Shown here: positions 42,726-56,400 of the stretch, one piece after another | How positions within the stretch are numbered: position 1 is the first letter of the stretch | Layout: each line of letters opens with the position of its first letter | Assembly: GCA_965220425.1 (NCBI GenBank) | Contig: OZ244830.1 | Span: 4,526,001 to 4,590,000, forward strand | Reading direction: 5' to 3' | From: Azophilus sp965220425 | Lineage (GTDB): Bacteria > Pseudomonadota > Gammaproteobacteria > Pseudomonadales > Azotimanducaceae | DNA length: 64,000 nt | The notes under the pieces: generated by a model | Database searches by the model: none | What the model saw: only the letters and a program-made list of their open reading frames with translations | What the model was told of the DNA's origin: nothing | Program-made: the position numbers and the translations under genes

Positions 42726-43373
42726 CCTGATCCCTGCTGTCTCACTGTCGGGCGGTTGCTTCCGGCTTCCGGTCGCGACCGTCCCTGGAATTCGCCCACA
42801 ACCCTGCCATCAGCCACCTCCCGGATCCGGCCTTATTCTTCTTCGCGTCCGCCTCCATGGAAACGCCGACGCGTGCTTCCGTGCGCACCTTGTAGCAAGT
42901 GAGATCCCGGCATGCACCGCGCTTCCATGCACGATCGAGCGGCGGCGCGATGTCCGGCGGCTCGGCTCGCGCGGGCGGCTCTGGTGCTGCGTCGCCACCC
43001 CGGATGTCGTTAGTCCTGACGAGCAGGGCCTGTTCATCCGCACGGTATCCTAGGGACTGACGGACGCGTGTCAAACGGAATAAATTTGGCTGAGCGGCAA
43101 GTTTAATTTGGCCAGAGGGAGCGGCCAGCGCAGTCTGTACCCGGCAAAACCTCCAAAAAGCGGAGGTACCTGATTGAAACGCAATGACATTCAGTGGCTC
43201 AACAAGCGACTTGGTGAGATATGCGGGTTAACACTCGTTCAAGGCGGCCTCGCAGATTTCGACAACTCCACGCAGCGAAGTGCGAGACAAGCTGCGATAG
43301 GGCATTTTGCAATACGCTGCGGCACGCCCGCAAAGGTGGTGGGTCGGCCGTCGCGCAACCCGGCCGTGGTGCC
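42726..43373. other. Intergenic region between two giant-protein transcription units
   Basis: About 650 nt. Probably contains the promoter for the 42725-27215 pair and the 3' end of the upstream unit. Just downstream of the stop at 43374, a block of about 40 nt resembles the flank of the stop at 23541, so the duplicated segment extended past the coding sequence. ACCTCC-GGAGGT (43149-43167) can form a small hairpin. A 110-codon frame at 42742-43074 has no motif and is not called. Confidence 0.55.
43198..43227. repeat. 30-nt element shared with 6258-6287
   Basis: Reverse complement of 6258-6287 with one mismatch. Contains a 9-bp imperfect stem (CTCAACAAG / CTTGGTGAG) around 3 nt. Both copies are intergenic, near 3' ends of genes. 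Confidence 0.6.
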
Positions 43374-44408
43374 TCAGTTGCCGCCCCGATCGGGCGCGGT
43401 TGATAGGTTCGTCAGGTGCCCCGTCGGGCTCGACAAGAGGCTCATCACCACGATGGGCTGGTCGGACTCCACCCGCAGGCGCCACTTGCCGGCGCCGTCA
43501 CCAAGCGACCCATCGAATCCCTCGGCACCGGCCTCCAGGCCGGCCGCTTCAATGCTGCGCGAGGCGCCCGCCGGCACCGTCAGCGCCACCGTCGAGCCCG
43601 GCGAAGCACCCGCGTCATCGACCCCCGTGATCGTCACTTCCGCGTCCTCGGAACCCGGGTTCACCAGCCGCAGGCCGCTCACCTGGTTGGGGTTGCTGCC
43701 CGGGTTGAAGATCGCCACTTCGTAGGCTCCGTCGCGAACCGGCACGGTGTCGTGCATCGCCGTCAGAAAGCCGTCCGCGGTGCGGATGTAGGAGAGCGCC
43801 TCGAAGTCGAGATCGCTGTCCAGCACCAGGCGCCAGTCCCCCTCGCCGGATCCGACCCCTGTCGGCAGCCCTTTGTCGGCGTTGCCGTCTTCCAGGTCGC
43901 CGGAGTTGAAGTGCGCCGTCGCGCCGGCGTCCACCGAAAGCGTGATCGGGCCCAGCCGCATACCCGTATCGTCGACCGCCTCGATGGTCACCTCGCCGGC
44001 CTCGGCGGCGTGGTTGATCACGCGCACGAAGCCCTCGCGCACCGGGTCCGAGGCCCGCGGCAACAGCGCCACCAGGGCAGGCCCCTTGACCGCCACCAGA
44101 AAGGTGTCGGAGGCCCGCTCGTCGCGCCGGTCCGCGGCCGTCACGGTGATGGCGGTCACCCCGCGCTTCACGCCCCGGATCGTCAGCACGCCGTTGCGGT
44201 CCACCTCGACCGTCGCCACCGACCGGTCGGCCGATTCCGCGGTGTAGTCCAGCGCCCGCTGGTCGCGGTCGTAGAAGTTGAGCCGGATGTCCAGTTCCAG
44301 CACCTCGCCCGCATCCAGCGCCTGATCGTCGATCTCCCGCTCCACCACCGGCGGGCGATTCGCGGCACCGCCGCCGCTGCCGCCGCCAGTACCGCCGCCG
44401 CCATCGTT
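43374..44408 (-). repeat. C-terminal cassette, copy 3
   Basis: Linker, Ig/cadherin domain and two beta modules as in the other copies. A tract at 43501-43526 also occurs in copy 4 (58529-58555) but differs in copy 1. Confidence 0.85.
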
Positions 44409-47400
44409 TTCCGTCACCGAGACCCGAACCGAGCCGATGATGCCGTCGTAGCCCCCACCCGACGCCCGGTGGGTCAGCGTCACCGCCGGGTCCGTCGACG
44501 CGTCGTCGTCCTCGGCGGCCCGGACGGTAACCGTTTGTGCGCTATCCCAGTCGCCCCTGGGGAAGTCCAACCGGGTCCGGTCCAGGCTCAGGTCCCCCGA
44601 TACGCCCGTGATCGTCACCGTGACGTCGGCGGTGGGGGCGGTCGCCAACGCCACCGTGTACGTGGCCGTCTGTCCCTCGGGCACCCGGAGCGCGGACTCG
44701 CTGAACACCAGCCCCGGGTCGTTCTCCTGGATCGACACCACCAGGTCCGCGCGCAACCCCCGGTACTCCGCCGCGCCCGATGCGCGGTGCGTCAGCGTCA
44801 CGTCGGGATCCTGCACGCTGTCGGCGTCGTCCGCCGCCGTCACCCGCACGTCCCGCCGGTCGCTCCAGTCGGCCCCGGTAAACACGAGACTGGTCTTGTC
44901 GAGGCTCAGGTCTCCCGACACGCCCGTGATCGTCACCGTGACGTCCGCCGTCGGCCGTGTCTGCAGTGTCACCGCGTAGCTGGCGGACCCGGCTTCCACC
45001 ACGGTCAACGCCTGCGGCATCAACAGCACCGCCGGACTGTCGTCGTCCGCCAGCGCGATCCGCGCGCCCGTCGCGGGTTCGATGCGCAGTTCCGCCACCG
45101 TCGTCGAGCCCGTCACCGACAACGTCCTGGCGCCGTCGGTCGAGTCGTTGTCGAGCGGCGCCAGCCGGAACGTTGCGGTCCCGACCGTCTCACCCGACAG
45201 GATCGTCAGCGTGCGCTCCGGCACCCGCTCGTAATCCGTCCCCGGCACCGCCGTGTCGCCCGCCGCACCCACCGTCAGCCGCACCTGCGTCTCCTCGGCT
45301 CGCGCCTCGGCGTTCAACGACGCGGTCGCCGTCACGTCCTCGGGCGTGTCCTCGGAGACCGATTCCGGAACCACGGACAGCGTCACCACGCGAGATGCCG
45401 TGTCGTTGTCGGAAAGCGTCAAGGTGGCCGGCTCCACCGTCAGGCCGATCACCCGGCCGGTGACGGTGATCGTCTCCGCGCCTTCGGCGATCGCATCGTT
45501 GTGCGGAGTCAACGCGAACATCGTCTGTGCGGTGGTCTCGTTCGCCGGGACCGTTAATGCCAACGCCGACACGTTTGCGTAGTCCAGACCCTCCGTCGCC
45601 GTATCGGTGAACGAGCCCACCGTCACCGTCACCACCGAATCCGACGTGCGTGCCCCGGCATCGAGCGACCCGGTCACCACCACCTCCGTCGGCGCCGCCG
45701 CTTCCGATACCGTCGACGGGTTCAGTGACAGGTCCAGCCGCGTCGAAGCCGTATCGTCATCCGCGATGGCGAGTTCCGCGGGGGTGACCGTCAGCCCCGC
45801 GACATTGCCGCGCACGGATATCGTCTCCGTCCCTTCGGCGGTCCCGTCGTTCGTCGGGGTCAGCGTGAAAGTCGTCGTGCCGCTCGTCCGGTTGGGCGGG
45901 ATCGTCAGCTCCAGTTCCCCGATGTCCTGGTAATCCGTGCCCTCCAACGCCGAGTCGGCCCCCGATCCAACGGTCACCGTCAGGACCGTCTCCGTTGGCC
46001 GCGCGCCGCCGTCCAGCGTCCCCGTCACCCGCACCGTACGGCTGCCCGCACTCTCGCGGACCTCGAGCGGGTCCAGCGTCAGCGTCACTGTCGTCGACTC
46101 CACGTCGTCGTCGTTCAGCGTCAGGTCGGCCGATCGCACGGCGAGGCCGGGCGCGCTGCCGGCCAGGGTGATGGTCTTCGCGCGTTCAACGGCATCGTTG
46201 TCGGTCGGGTTCAACCGGAACGTCGTCTCCGCCGTCGTCTCGCCCGCGTCGATCGTCAAGGTCAGGTCCGCCACCGACTGATAGTCCGTCCCCTCGACCG
46301 CCGAATCACCGCTCGTCCCCACCGTCACGGTGACCTCGGTATTCTCTGCGCGGGCGTCCGCGTCCAGGGTCGCCGTCAACCGCACCGTCGTCGCGCCGGC
46401 GTCCTCGCGCACCTGGGCGGGGTTGACCGATAAATCCACCCGGGTCGAGCCGGTCTCGTCGTCGATGATGGTCAGCGTCCGGTTCTCGAACTCGGTGCCG
46501 CCGCGCAGCGCCGAGAGCACGATCGTCTCGGCATCGTCATCGATCGCGTCGTCCAGGGCGCGCACCGCTGTGGAGACGCTCGACGCGTCCATGCCCGTTC
46601 CCGCCGGCAGGGTCAGCCGCTTCGCGTCGATATCAAAGTCGGTGTTTTCTGTCGCCGTGCCGGAAATGTCCAGATCGATGGTCTGCGCCGTCGGGAATGT
46701 CGAGCCGCTACCGGTGCTCACCGTCACCGTGGACGTGCCGCCCGCCTCGGCGATGGTTCCCGGATCCGCCCCGAGCGTCAGAGCGGGTTCGGCGTCGTCC
46801 TCGTCGATCCTGACCGTGACATCCTGGCTCGACACTGACAGGCGCTCGCTCCTGCGCGACAGCTTGAGCCCGAACACTTCCGTCCGCTCGCGCACCCGGT
46901 CGTCGAACAGGTCCACAGCCACCGTCCTCTCCGCCCGCGCGCAGCCGCAAGTCGCATCGTCCGAAAAATCTCCCGGGGCGAACGACAGGTCCCGGTGCAA
47001 CGCCCCGTAGTCCCCGAACGTGCCGCTGCGCCGCTGCGTGGCGTAGTCCTCGTCCGCCTCCCGGCCGCCCGCGTTCTCGCGCGTCGCGAGCGTCACCACC
47101 ACGGGGTCCGCGACGTCCACGACCCGCGCCCCGCGCGGCGTCTTCAGAGTCAGCGACAGGCGCAACGCACTCGACGCCTCGCTCACGGTGTAGGTGTCCG
47201 CGTCCGACTCCGCCGTCCCGGCGCCGGCCGCGAATGCGGGGGCGAAGGTGAAGTCCGTGTCGCGGATCGCGACGGTCGTTTCCGCAATGCCGCCTTCGGA
47301 GATCCGTTCGGGCAACGTCGTGCCGAGACTCAGCGTCACGCCCTCGCCCGGATCCACCACGCTGTCGTTCGAGGCGCGCACCCGCAGGGTCTTGTCCGTC

Positions 47401-50400
47401 TCGCTCGCCCCGAATGTCAGGCTTGCCGGCGAGACCGAGTAGTCGACGGCCTCCGCGCCACCGGCAACCTCGATCTCGATCGGAATCGTCACCTGCCGCT
47501 CGGGCACGGCGCTCAGCGTAACGGGCAGGTCGACATGCGCGCCTTCCGCGACCCGGTAATCCGCCTGGCGGAACGTCACCGTCAGCTCCGGCCAGTCGTC
47601 GTCCTCGATGGCAATCGTCTGTCGCGACCCGAACGCCACGCCGTTGCGGGAACCGGTGATCTCGATAGTCTCGTCGTCGTCGTCGACACTGTCGTCCAAC
47701 CCGGTCACGGTCGCGGTCGCCATGGATGCGCTCGTTCCCGAGCCAGCCGGCAGCGTCAGCGTCCTGCCGCTGATCGTGTAGTCCGCCGTCTCCGTCGCCG
47801 TGCCCGCCACGGCGAGCCGCACCGTCTGGTCGGTCGCATAAGTCGAGCCCGACCCGGTGCTCACGGTCACCGCCGCGGTGCCCCCGTCCTCGTCAATCGC
47901 CGAGGCACTCACCGACAGCGCGAGCGACGGCGCCGCGTCGTTGTCCTCGATGTCGAGGGCAAGCCCGCCGGGCGGTGTCACGGACAGGCCGGCGACGGCG
48001 GTCGAACCGCTCACCGTCAGGCTCTCGCCCGGCTCGTCGATCCGGTCGTTCATCGGCGTCAGCGTGAAGCGCACCGTGATGCCCTTCATATACGCAGGGA
48101 TCGTCAGCGTCAGATCATCGACCGCCGCGTAGTCGGTTCCCTCCGTCGCCGTGTCGCCGGCCGTGCCCACCTCGACCGTCACCGCCGTCGCGGCCGGCCG
48201 CGCCGAGCGGTTCAGCATGGCGGTCAGCGCGACCGACTTCGCGCTGCCGCCCTCCGAGACCGATGGGGTGTCGAGCGACAGACTCACCCCGGTCGACAGT
48301 GTCGTGGCCGGCGTCTCGTTCGCAACGGCCCGATCCTCGAACGACGCCACCTTGTTGCCCGCCGCGTCTGCCAGCGCTTCCCGCGACGGGGCCGTGTAGC
48401 CCACCTCGATCCCGGACTCGCCGTACAGTATCGGGGGATCGATCGTCAGTTGCACGGTGCTACCGTTCACCGCTACGCCCGAGATCGTCCGGGTCGTGCC
48501 GCCGGTCACCGCGAAGGCCGATGCCGGGGTATTCGCAGTTGCCAGCGCCTCATCGAACGTCAGCGTCAGGGTCGCGCCGCGTACGGTCGCCGCATCCTCC
48601 GCTGCCAGCGCCGGCGCCACGGTGTCGACCCAGGGGATGGTGTGCGCCGCAGCAGGAACTCCCGTCAGCACGGCTCCGCCAGCGGTGCAGATGCCGCCCG
48701 AGGCGCAGGACTGGCCGGCAACCAGGGCGAACGCAATCGGGCCGACGCCCGCGGGAGTCAGGGTGAAAAGCCAGGCATTGGCCGGGTCTCCGGGTACGGT
48801 GTGGGCCGAGACGCTTGCGATTGTCGCGCCCTGGACATTGACCCATGGCCAGGTGGCGGCGGCAGGGTCCGGGTCCACCACCGGCTGGCTGAAGGCAACC
48901 ACCACCTTCGGTGCATCGCTTGGGCCGAGATGGAATAGGGAACTGGCAGGACTCTCGACGATCTCCGCCGTCAGCGGGCCGGGCGCGTCCGCCAGCGCCA
49001 CGAACTCCACCGGGTAGGCCCGGGTGGGTTGGACCTGCTCGCTATTGTGGTATTCGGGATGCGTGATCTTGAAGGCAAGCAGTTCCTCGTTGGTGAGCGG
49101 ATCGACCTCGGTCAGCGACGCTTCAAGGGAAAGGACCGAGTCGTCCGAGTCATCGCCGCGGCCCCAACTGACCAGCCAATGGCCGTTGTCCATGCGATGG
49201 ATGTGGCCTTGGGATGTCGAGAACCGGTTACATTCGTTGCCCAGGCAATGCTGGCGCACAAAGACCGCCTCACCGTTGTCGGGGTCGAGCGCATACTCCA
49301 CGATGCGGCTGAACACCGAATTCCGTCGTTGGGTGTCGCCCGTCTCCGGGTCTTCAAGGCAGTGGTTGCCGTTGTCGAAGAGCAGGAGATGGCCGTTGGG
49401 GTTCAGCCGTGCGGAATGCTGCCCACAGAACTCTCCGTGGGGATCGCCGACGATCTTGAGTGTCCGAATGCCGTCCGCCTCCCACTCCGCGTCGCTCCGG
49501 TTGCTCCGTCCCAACAGCCATTCCCCGGCTTGGGTTTGGCGGTCGATCCGCCACACCTGCGAGCAGCCGCGGAACGAGGCGATGATGTCCGCATCGTCCA
49601 CGACCTGCACCGAGTTGATGTGGGCGTAGTCGCGGGGAAACCGGTGCTGGAGACAATCGTTCAGGTACATGTCATTCCACGAGTTCCAGAAGAAGACGCG
49701 GCTTCCCGCCGGGGTCACTTCTTCGATGACCGAGTCCTCCGTTGGCTGCGTGGTGCCGTATGGATTGTCGTCCGCGTCGGTATAGGCGCTGAAGTCGCGA
49801 AAGGCGGGCTCGTAGGCCATGAAGACGTAGTTGCCGTTCTCTCTGATCGCAAAGTCGTGACCGCCGGTCACCATGAGCGCAGGAGTAGTCGCGACCCGTT
49901 CCACTTCTTCCAGATTCTCGTCAAGGATGGCGATTGAGTTGGCGGTCCAGTAAGAGTATGGATACCTTCCGTCGGTGTGGGCCTTGAAATGGGTCGCACG
50001 CCTGTTGAGGCGCTGCTGCCAGCGCGGAACGCCGTTGGCATCGATAATCGCCAGATAGGTGGAGTGAGTCTGGCGTCCGGGTCCAATTTGCGCATAGACC
50101 GAGATCAGCTCGGTGGAAGCTCCCGGTTCATTGACTGTGCGTTCGATGGCCGAATTCCTGGTGTCCAAGCAGTGCACGACGTAGGTGGTATGCGCGCCGG
50201 TGCTGCCGGTCGTGAGGGTGATCGGCACATCGCTGTGCGCCTGCACCGTCATCACAACGGTGGCATTCCGGTCGGCCACCTGAATCCCGTTGACGGCGAC
50301 GCGCGTGCCCGCGTTTGCTGCGGAGAAGGCCAGCCTCATGGTGTCGCGGGAGGCCGTGCAGCCGACGGCGTAGTGGAGAGTATCGGCACTGAATTCGGGT

Positions 50401-53400
50401 CGCATCGCCCAGGTGTCAGGGTCGGCCGTCGAGGCGTTTGTCGTCACGCTGAGGCTGCTGAGCAGCTCCGCGGTTACGACCTCAGCCGAGACGGCGTGGG
50501 CGGTCTGGCCGGCAGCGTGGGAGTCGGTGTAGGTCGCCGTCACCCGCAGGTAGGCGCCCGTATCGGCGGCCGTCGGCGTGTAGCCGGCTGCCCCGGCTCC
50601 GGCGATGACCTCCCAGGTGTTGCGGCCCGCTGAGCGCTGCCACTGCCATGTGACCGTCCCGGCCGTGACGCCGTCGGGGTCCGTGAGTGTTGCGGTCAGC
50701 ACCGAGCCCGCCTTGGGCCGCGCCGTGGTCAGCGAGATCTTGCCGGCCTCGTTCTCGTCGGTGACCGTGACGATCACAGTCTTGAGGGCGAGAGCGGAGC
50801 CGGCTCGGGCGAGCACGATCAACTCGTAGACGTTGTCGGCGTCATCGTCGACCGGCGCCTCGAAGTCCGGCGGCGGCGGGAACGGGGAGGGGGCGACCGG
50901 GTCGATGTGGAAGCGAAGGACGCCCGCCGGGTTGTCGATGCTGAAGTGCTCGGCTTCGTCTCCGCCGAGGTTCCACGCGATGCCGTCCCGGTCTGCCTCG
51001 GACGAGGCGATGTAGGTGGCCACCCGCACGGCCCCGTTCTCGGCGTAATCCGTGCTCGACGGTCCCGTCAACTGCGTGAACAGTTCAATGACATTTTGCA
51101 ATGTCACGCCGATATCCGCCGTAGTGGTGTTGTCGCCGTCGCTGACCTGCACGGTGACTTCGTAGACGTTGTCGCCGTCGGCGTCGTCCGGGTTCTCGTA
51201 GTCGGTAGCCGCCGCGAAGGCCAAGACACCCGCACTGCTCAGCGTGAACTGGTCCGCGTCCGCGCCGCCGTTCGTGCCGGAGGGAATGGTCCAGGTCAGT
51301 GGGTCGCTCGGCGTGTCGTCCGTCGCGGTGAGGGTCGCCACCGCCGTCTCGTTTTCCGGCACGAGAATCGGTGAGGTCGTCGTGATCACCGGCGCCGTCG
51401 TATCCGGCGTGTTGTTCCCCACCGCACGGTTCGCAAGAGGCCTGGCGTCGTTGCCCACGGCGTCCCGGATCGGGTTCGTCCCCGGCACGGTATAGGTCAC
51501 CGTCACCTCCTGGCCGTCCGTCACCGCCGATGCAAGCGTCAGCGTCACTGCTCTCCCGCTCACCGAAACGTGCGTGACCGTGCGCCCACTCCCCGCGACC
51601 GTGACCGTGAAGGCGTCTGTCGCCGGCGTCGAACTCCCGTCCAGCGCCTCCCCATAGGTCAGCGTCACCGCCGCCCCGTTCACCGACGCTGAGGCAAGCG
51701 CCGGATTGACGCCGTCCACAAGGTTCGGCCTGAGGATGAACAGGCCCTGCTCGATTTCGCTGACAATCACGATTCCACTGTCAAAGAACGGGTAGTTGCT
51801 CCAGGTTCCGTCCTCGTCCGGCGAGTCGCTGCCGGGGTAGACGTCAAAGAAAGCTACTTCCGTCAGATTGCCGTTGGCGATGTCGGTGATGTCCAGGATG
51901 CGCAAACCCGCCCGGTAGTTCGACTGGTAGGTGTAGCCGCCCTTGACGTACTGGTTGTGGTCGGTCGCGGTTGTCGTGGAGTCGTGAGAACCGATGAGCG
52001 CCGGCTCGTCGAGATCGCTCACGTCCCACAGGTAGGTACGGGTATTGGTGACCTTGGGGTTCTCCGCTTCATCCTCCTCGTCGCCCAGCAGGAAGTAGGC
52101 CTGATCTTCCGTCAGCCAGCCTTGGTGAGTGTCCCTGGAGCCGCTGTAGCCGGTCCGGGAGAGCATCACCGGACCTGTCTTGTTCGTCACGTCGACGATC
52201 GTCAACGTATCCACGTTGGAGTTGAAGCAGATCTCTTTCCCCTGGTGATCGAGGTCAGGGCCGTCGTAGTTCACACACTGTGCATCGTGGGTGTAGCCGT
52301 CGTCGCTGAAACAACCGGCCGAGGTCGGGTTCGCCGGAGTTTGAATGTCGATCATGTGCAGCCCGCCGCTGCAATTGTTCGTACCTACCGCGTAGGCAAA
52401 GCCGCTGTCTTCGTTAACCGCGAGATTGTGAGCGTACGAGAAACCGGGGTAGTGGGCGGTTTCCGAAAACGTGGCGGGCGGCGAGGCCACCGATCTCAAC
52501 TGGGTCAGGTCGAATACCTGCATCCCGCTGTTCATCGCCTCCGTCACCATGAAGGCATGGTCCGCGTATACCTTGATGTCCCGCCAGGTCGAGTTGGCGG
52601 AGTGCGGAGGAAGGTTGCCAAGAACGATCGGGTTGACCGGGTCGCTAATGTCCACGAACGAGGTGCCGTTGGTCCGGCCCATGATCGCGTACTCCTTGCC
52701 GGCCGTGGAATCCGTCCAGCCCCAGATGTCGTTAGCCTCGCCGCCGCCAATGTCGGCCAAAGCCAGAAACGACATCAGGTCGACGTTGCTGCAGGGATAG
52801 GTTCCCGCCATCCCGCCGGAGCAGGGCGTGGCGTCGTCATCGATGATCGTGATCGTCTGCTCGGCGCCGATCGCGCCGCCCCCATGACTGGCCGTGATCA
52901 GGATCGTCTCGGCGTCATCGTCGACCCTGTCTTGTACGGCCGTAACGGTGGTCGCAACCGAGCTCTCCCCCGCGGTGAGCGTAAGACTCTCCAACGCCAC
53001 CGTGTAGTCGGTTCCCTTCGTCGCCGTGCCCGCAAAGGCGAGGGCGATCTCCTGATCCTCCTCGAAGGTGACGCCGTTGGTGATCTCAACCGTCACCGTC
53101 GCGCTGCCTCCCGCCTCCACGATCGCCGCTGGAGAGGCTGCCAGCAGCAACTCCGGCGCGGTGTTGACCGACTGGCGAGTGAAGGTCAGGGTCGCGATCG
53201 GCTCGTTCGAAAACTTGCCCGTCCCCCGCAGGCTGGTGATGACTCCCTGCGGCGAGGTGGGCGAGTTCGACAGCGAGAACTCCGTGCCCTCCTCGGTCCC
53301 GGCGTCCCACGGATACAGGTTCACCGAGCGCGACGCCAGCCAGTCTCCCTGATCATCCAGCAGGGTGAGCCCGGAGACGCCCACGAACCAGTCCGGGCTC

Positions 53401-56400
53401 GGCGCCACCATCGAGAGCAGGGTGACCCGGGGATGGCCGGTGGGGAGCGTGATGTCCACCGTAGCTGTGGCTGTCCCGCCGGACGCGATGGACTGCTCAA
53501 TGACGGCGAAAGCATTCGGCATGGCGGCGTTGATCTCGGACTCGAGGGTAGGCGTTCCCCCCTGTTCCGCCATGGACTCGACCCCGGCGCTGGCCATGCC
53601 GCCCTCTCTCAGGAAGGTCACGCCGGCGTTGTGGACCCCGCCGATCAGGGTGGTGAAATGCGCTCCGGAGGGAACGCCGCCGGAGGTGACGCTGGTGGTC
53701 CAGGTTCCCTGGAAGGTCACGCTGTAGGTGGCTGCCGACCGCACCGGGGCCACCGGGTCGCTCGCCGGCGGGTTCAGCCACATATCGGGGAGAACCGGAT
53801 CGCTCGTCGTCAAGGCACTGCGCGCCGCCTCGCCGCCCGTCACCACCGCCGCCACCTGGTAGGTGTAGGTCTCGCCGGCGGTCACGTCGGTATCGGTGTA
53901 ACCGAGTCCTGAAAGGTTCTCTGCGATGGCCTCGACCGTGGCGCCGTGGTCGCGGGTGAGGGTGTAAGTGACTGCCGGCGCCGGGTCCCAGTGGCTCGCC
54001 TCCACCGCGGTCCATTGCAGCACCACCTGTCCCACACCGGCCCTCGCCGTCAGAGTCGGGCCTTTCCGGAGCTGGTAGCCGAACTCCTGCCAGGTCGCCG
54101 TGCCGTCGCCGTCGAGGTCCGCCTTCAAGACCGGATACTGGCTGGCCGTGCCCAAGTCCCAAGGGTCGTCCGGCGTACCGTTGCCGTCGACGTCGACGTT
54201 CCAGTCCGCGTAGATGCCGCTGTAGCCGGTGGGCGCCTGCAGAGCTGCCGTGCTCTGACCGGCGCCTCCATCGCCGGTGGCCTGCCCCGACGTCGTCGTG
54301 TCCCAGTAGCTGGCCGTGATCGTGCCGGAGACGGAATCTTCCCCGACCAGCCCGCCGACGTTATTGCGGCCTGGTACTCGCCCCGTGGCATAGCTGGCGG
54401 TGATGCTGCGCACACTGGTTCCGGACAATCCCCCGACCCAGTTGCTACCCCACACGCGTCCGGTCGCATAGCTCCCTACGATGGCCAATGCGTTGTACCC
54501 GACCAACCCGCCAGTATAGGTGTGACCTGATACCTGTCCGGTCGCATAACTCCCCAGGATGGCGCTGTGGTTATACCCGACCAACCCGCCAGTGTAGGTA
54601 TCGCCTGATACCTGTCCGGTCACATAGCTCCCCAGGAGGCCGCCGGCGTTCCGCCCGACCAGCCCGCCGACATAGTCGTTCCCTGTCACCTGGACATTGG
54701 TCAGCGCGACATGGCGGATGACGAAGAACCTGCCCTCCGTGTGACCGAACAGTCCCACGTAGTCGGTATTCCGATCAACGAACAGGTGCCCGATGGTGTG
54801 GCCGTTGCCTTCGAACGTCGTGGCAAACGGATCGGTAGAGGTCCCGATGGGCACCCAGCCGGCACCGTTGTTCCAGTACGTATCGTCCGCATCGACCTGT
54901 CCGTCTTCGTCGGTATCGAAGTCCAGGTCCACCGTCAGCTCATACCCCGCGCACCCGCTGTCGGCACCGCAAGTCAGCCGGGCGCCCGCAGCGGGAAACG
55001 CCGTGGCATAGGCAGGCGTCCCGGTGTCCACCGGTATGCCATCGCCGTCCAGGTCGTGCCGCATTGCATCGAGCTGCGCCAGCGTCGTGATCTCGATCAG
55101 CCCGTCACGGTCGGTGTCGTAGACCGGCATCGCCGTCTCGTTCGTCACCACCGTGTTGGAAAGGGGGTCCGCTGCGTTGCCGGCCAGGTCCTGAAGCGGC
55201 TTCGTTCCCGGTGTGTAATCCAGCCGCACGACTTGGCCGTGGACGACATGAGAGTCCAACGTCAGCGTCACCACCATCTCGGACACTTCCACGGAGTCTG
55301 CCGGCAGCGTCGCGCCAGCGGCGGTCACCGTGAACGCGTCCTCCGCCGGAATCGACGTCTCGTCCAGCACTTCGTCAAACGTCAGCGTCACCACGGCGCC
55401 GTCGGCGGCGGCGGTATCCAACTCCGGCGCAACGCCGTCTACCCTGTGGTCTGCATCGACTGCGGCGTGGGTCAGGATCGCCGTGTCCTGGTTCGCACTG
55501 TCCCGGATTGTGCCCGCCAGACTGTTCTCGGGAATGCTTACCCCGTCGGTGTCACTCTCGCCGTCCGCCACGGTGTAGGCGAACACCAACACTTCACTTG
55601 CGCTACGGGCGCCTTGATACACCATCGGCCGTGTAGTCGTGCCGATCGTCAGTCCGAGACCGGGCGTGCCGGTGACGGTTACCGGCTTGGTGAAGATCAC
55701 CGTGACCTCAACCTCCTCGCCGGCCGCATAAGCAGCCCCCGGCTCCGAGGTGATCGCTATCTCAGCGACGCTCGGCACACCCGGCACGGTGTCGTTTTCG
55801 GTCAGCGTCACCGTGGCCGTGGCTTGGCTGCCCACCGTCACCCCCGCGGGCAGCGGCTCCCCAAAGCCCAGCGTGACGGTCTCTTCGTCCTCTTGGACAG
55901 TGTCGTCCACGGCCGTGAGGCTGAAGGTCTGCTCGGTCTGGTTCGATCCAAATATTATGCTCGACGGCATGGCATAGTCGCCGGCCCAGGCGCCGTCCAG
56001 GCTGTTTGCGGTGAGCGGAATGGGGATGTTGAGGGTGCGGCCCGGCGCGGCGTCCAGCCGCACCGTCACCGTCACCGTCCCACCTTCGGTCACCGAGTAG
56101 GGTCCCGCATCAAAGAACACCTTTACGGCACGACCCTGCCGAAAGTCTGCCACGGTGTCACGGGTTTCGTTGAGCACCCGTACTGCGTTGGCCGGCCCGT
56201 CCACCGCGATCGAATCCTCGTTATCGGAGGTGAGGGCTACCCCCAGGGGATCGCCGGCGGCATCGGGGTAGAGCTGATTGGGATTCGAGAAGCGGAGCAA
56301 CCACTGACAGTTGAAACCGTCACGGCCGCACTGGGAATGGTAGGCCATGTTCGTGCGCCAGCGGGAGGACGCCGGGGCGTTCTCGTCGAAGGCCCGCTGG

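Noticed and set aside
42742..43074. 110-codon minus-strand frame upstream of the prodomain-like gene
   Set aside because: No motif, no signal peptide, no ribosome binding site; composition resembles non-coding DNA of the region.
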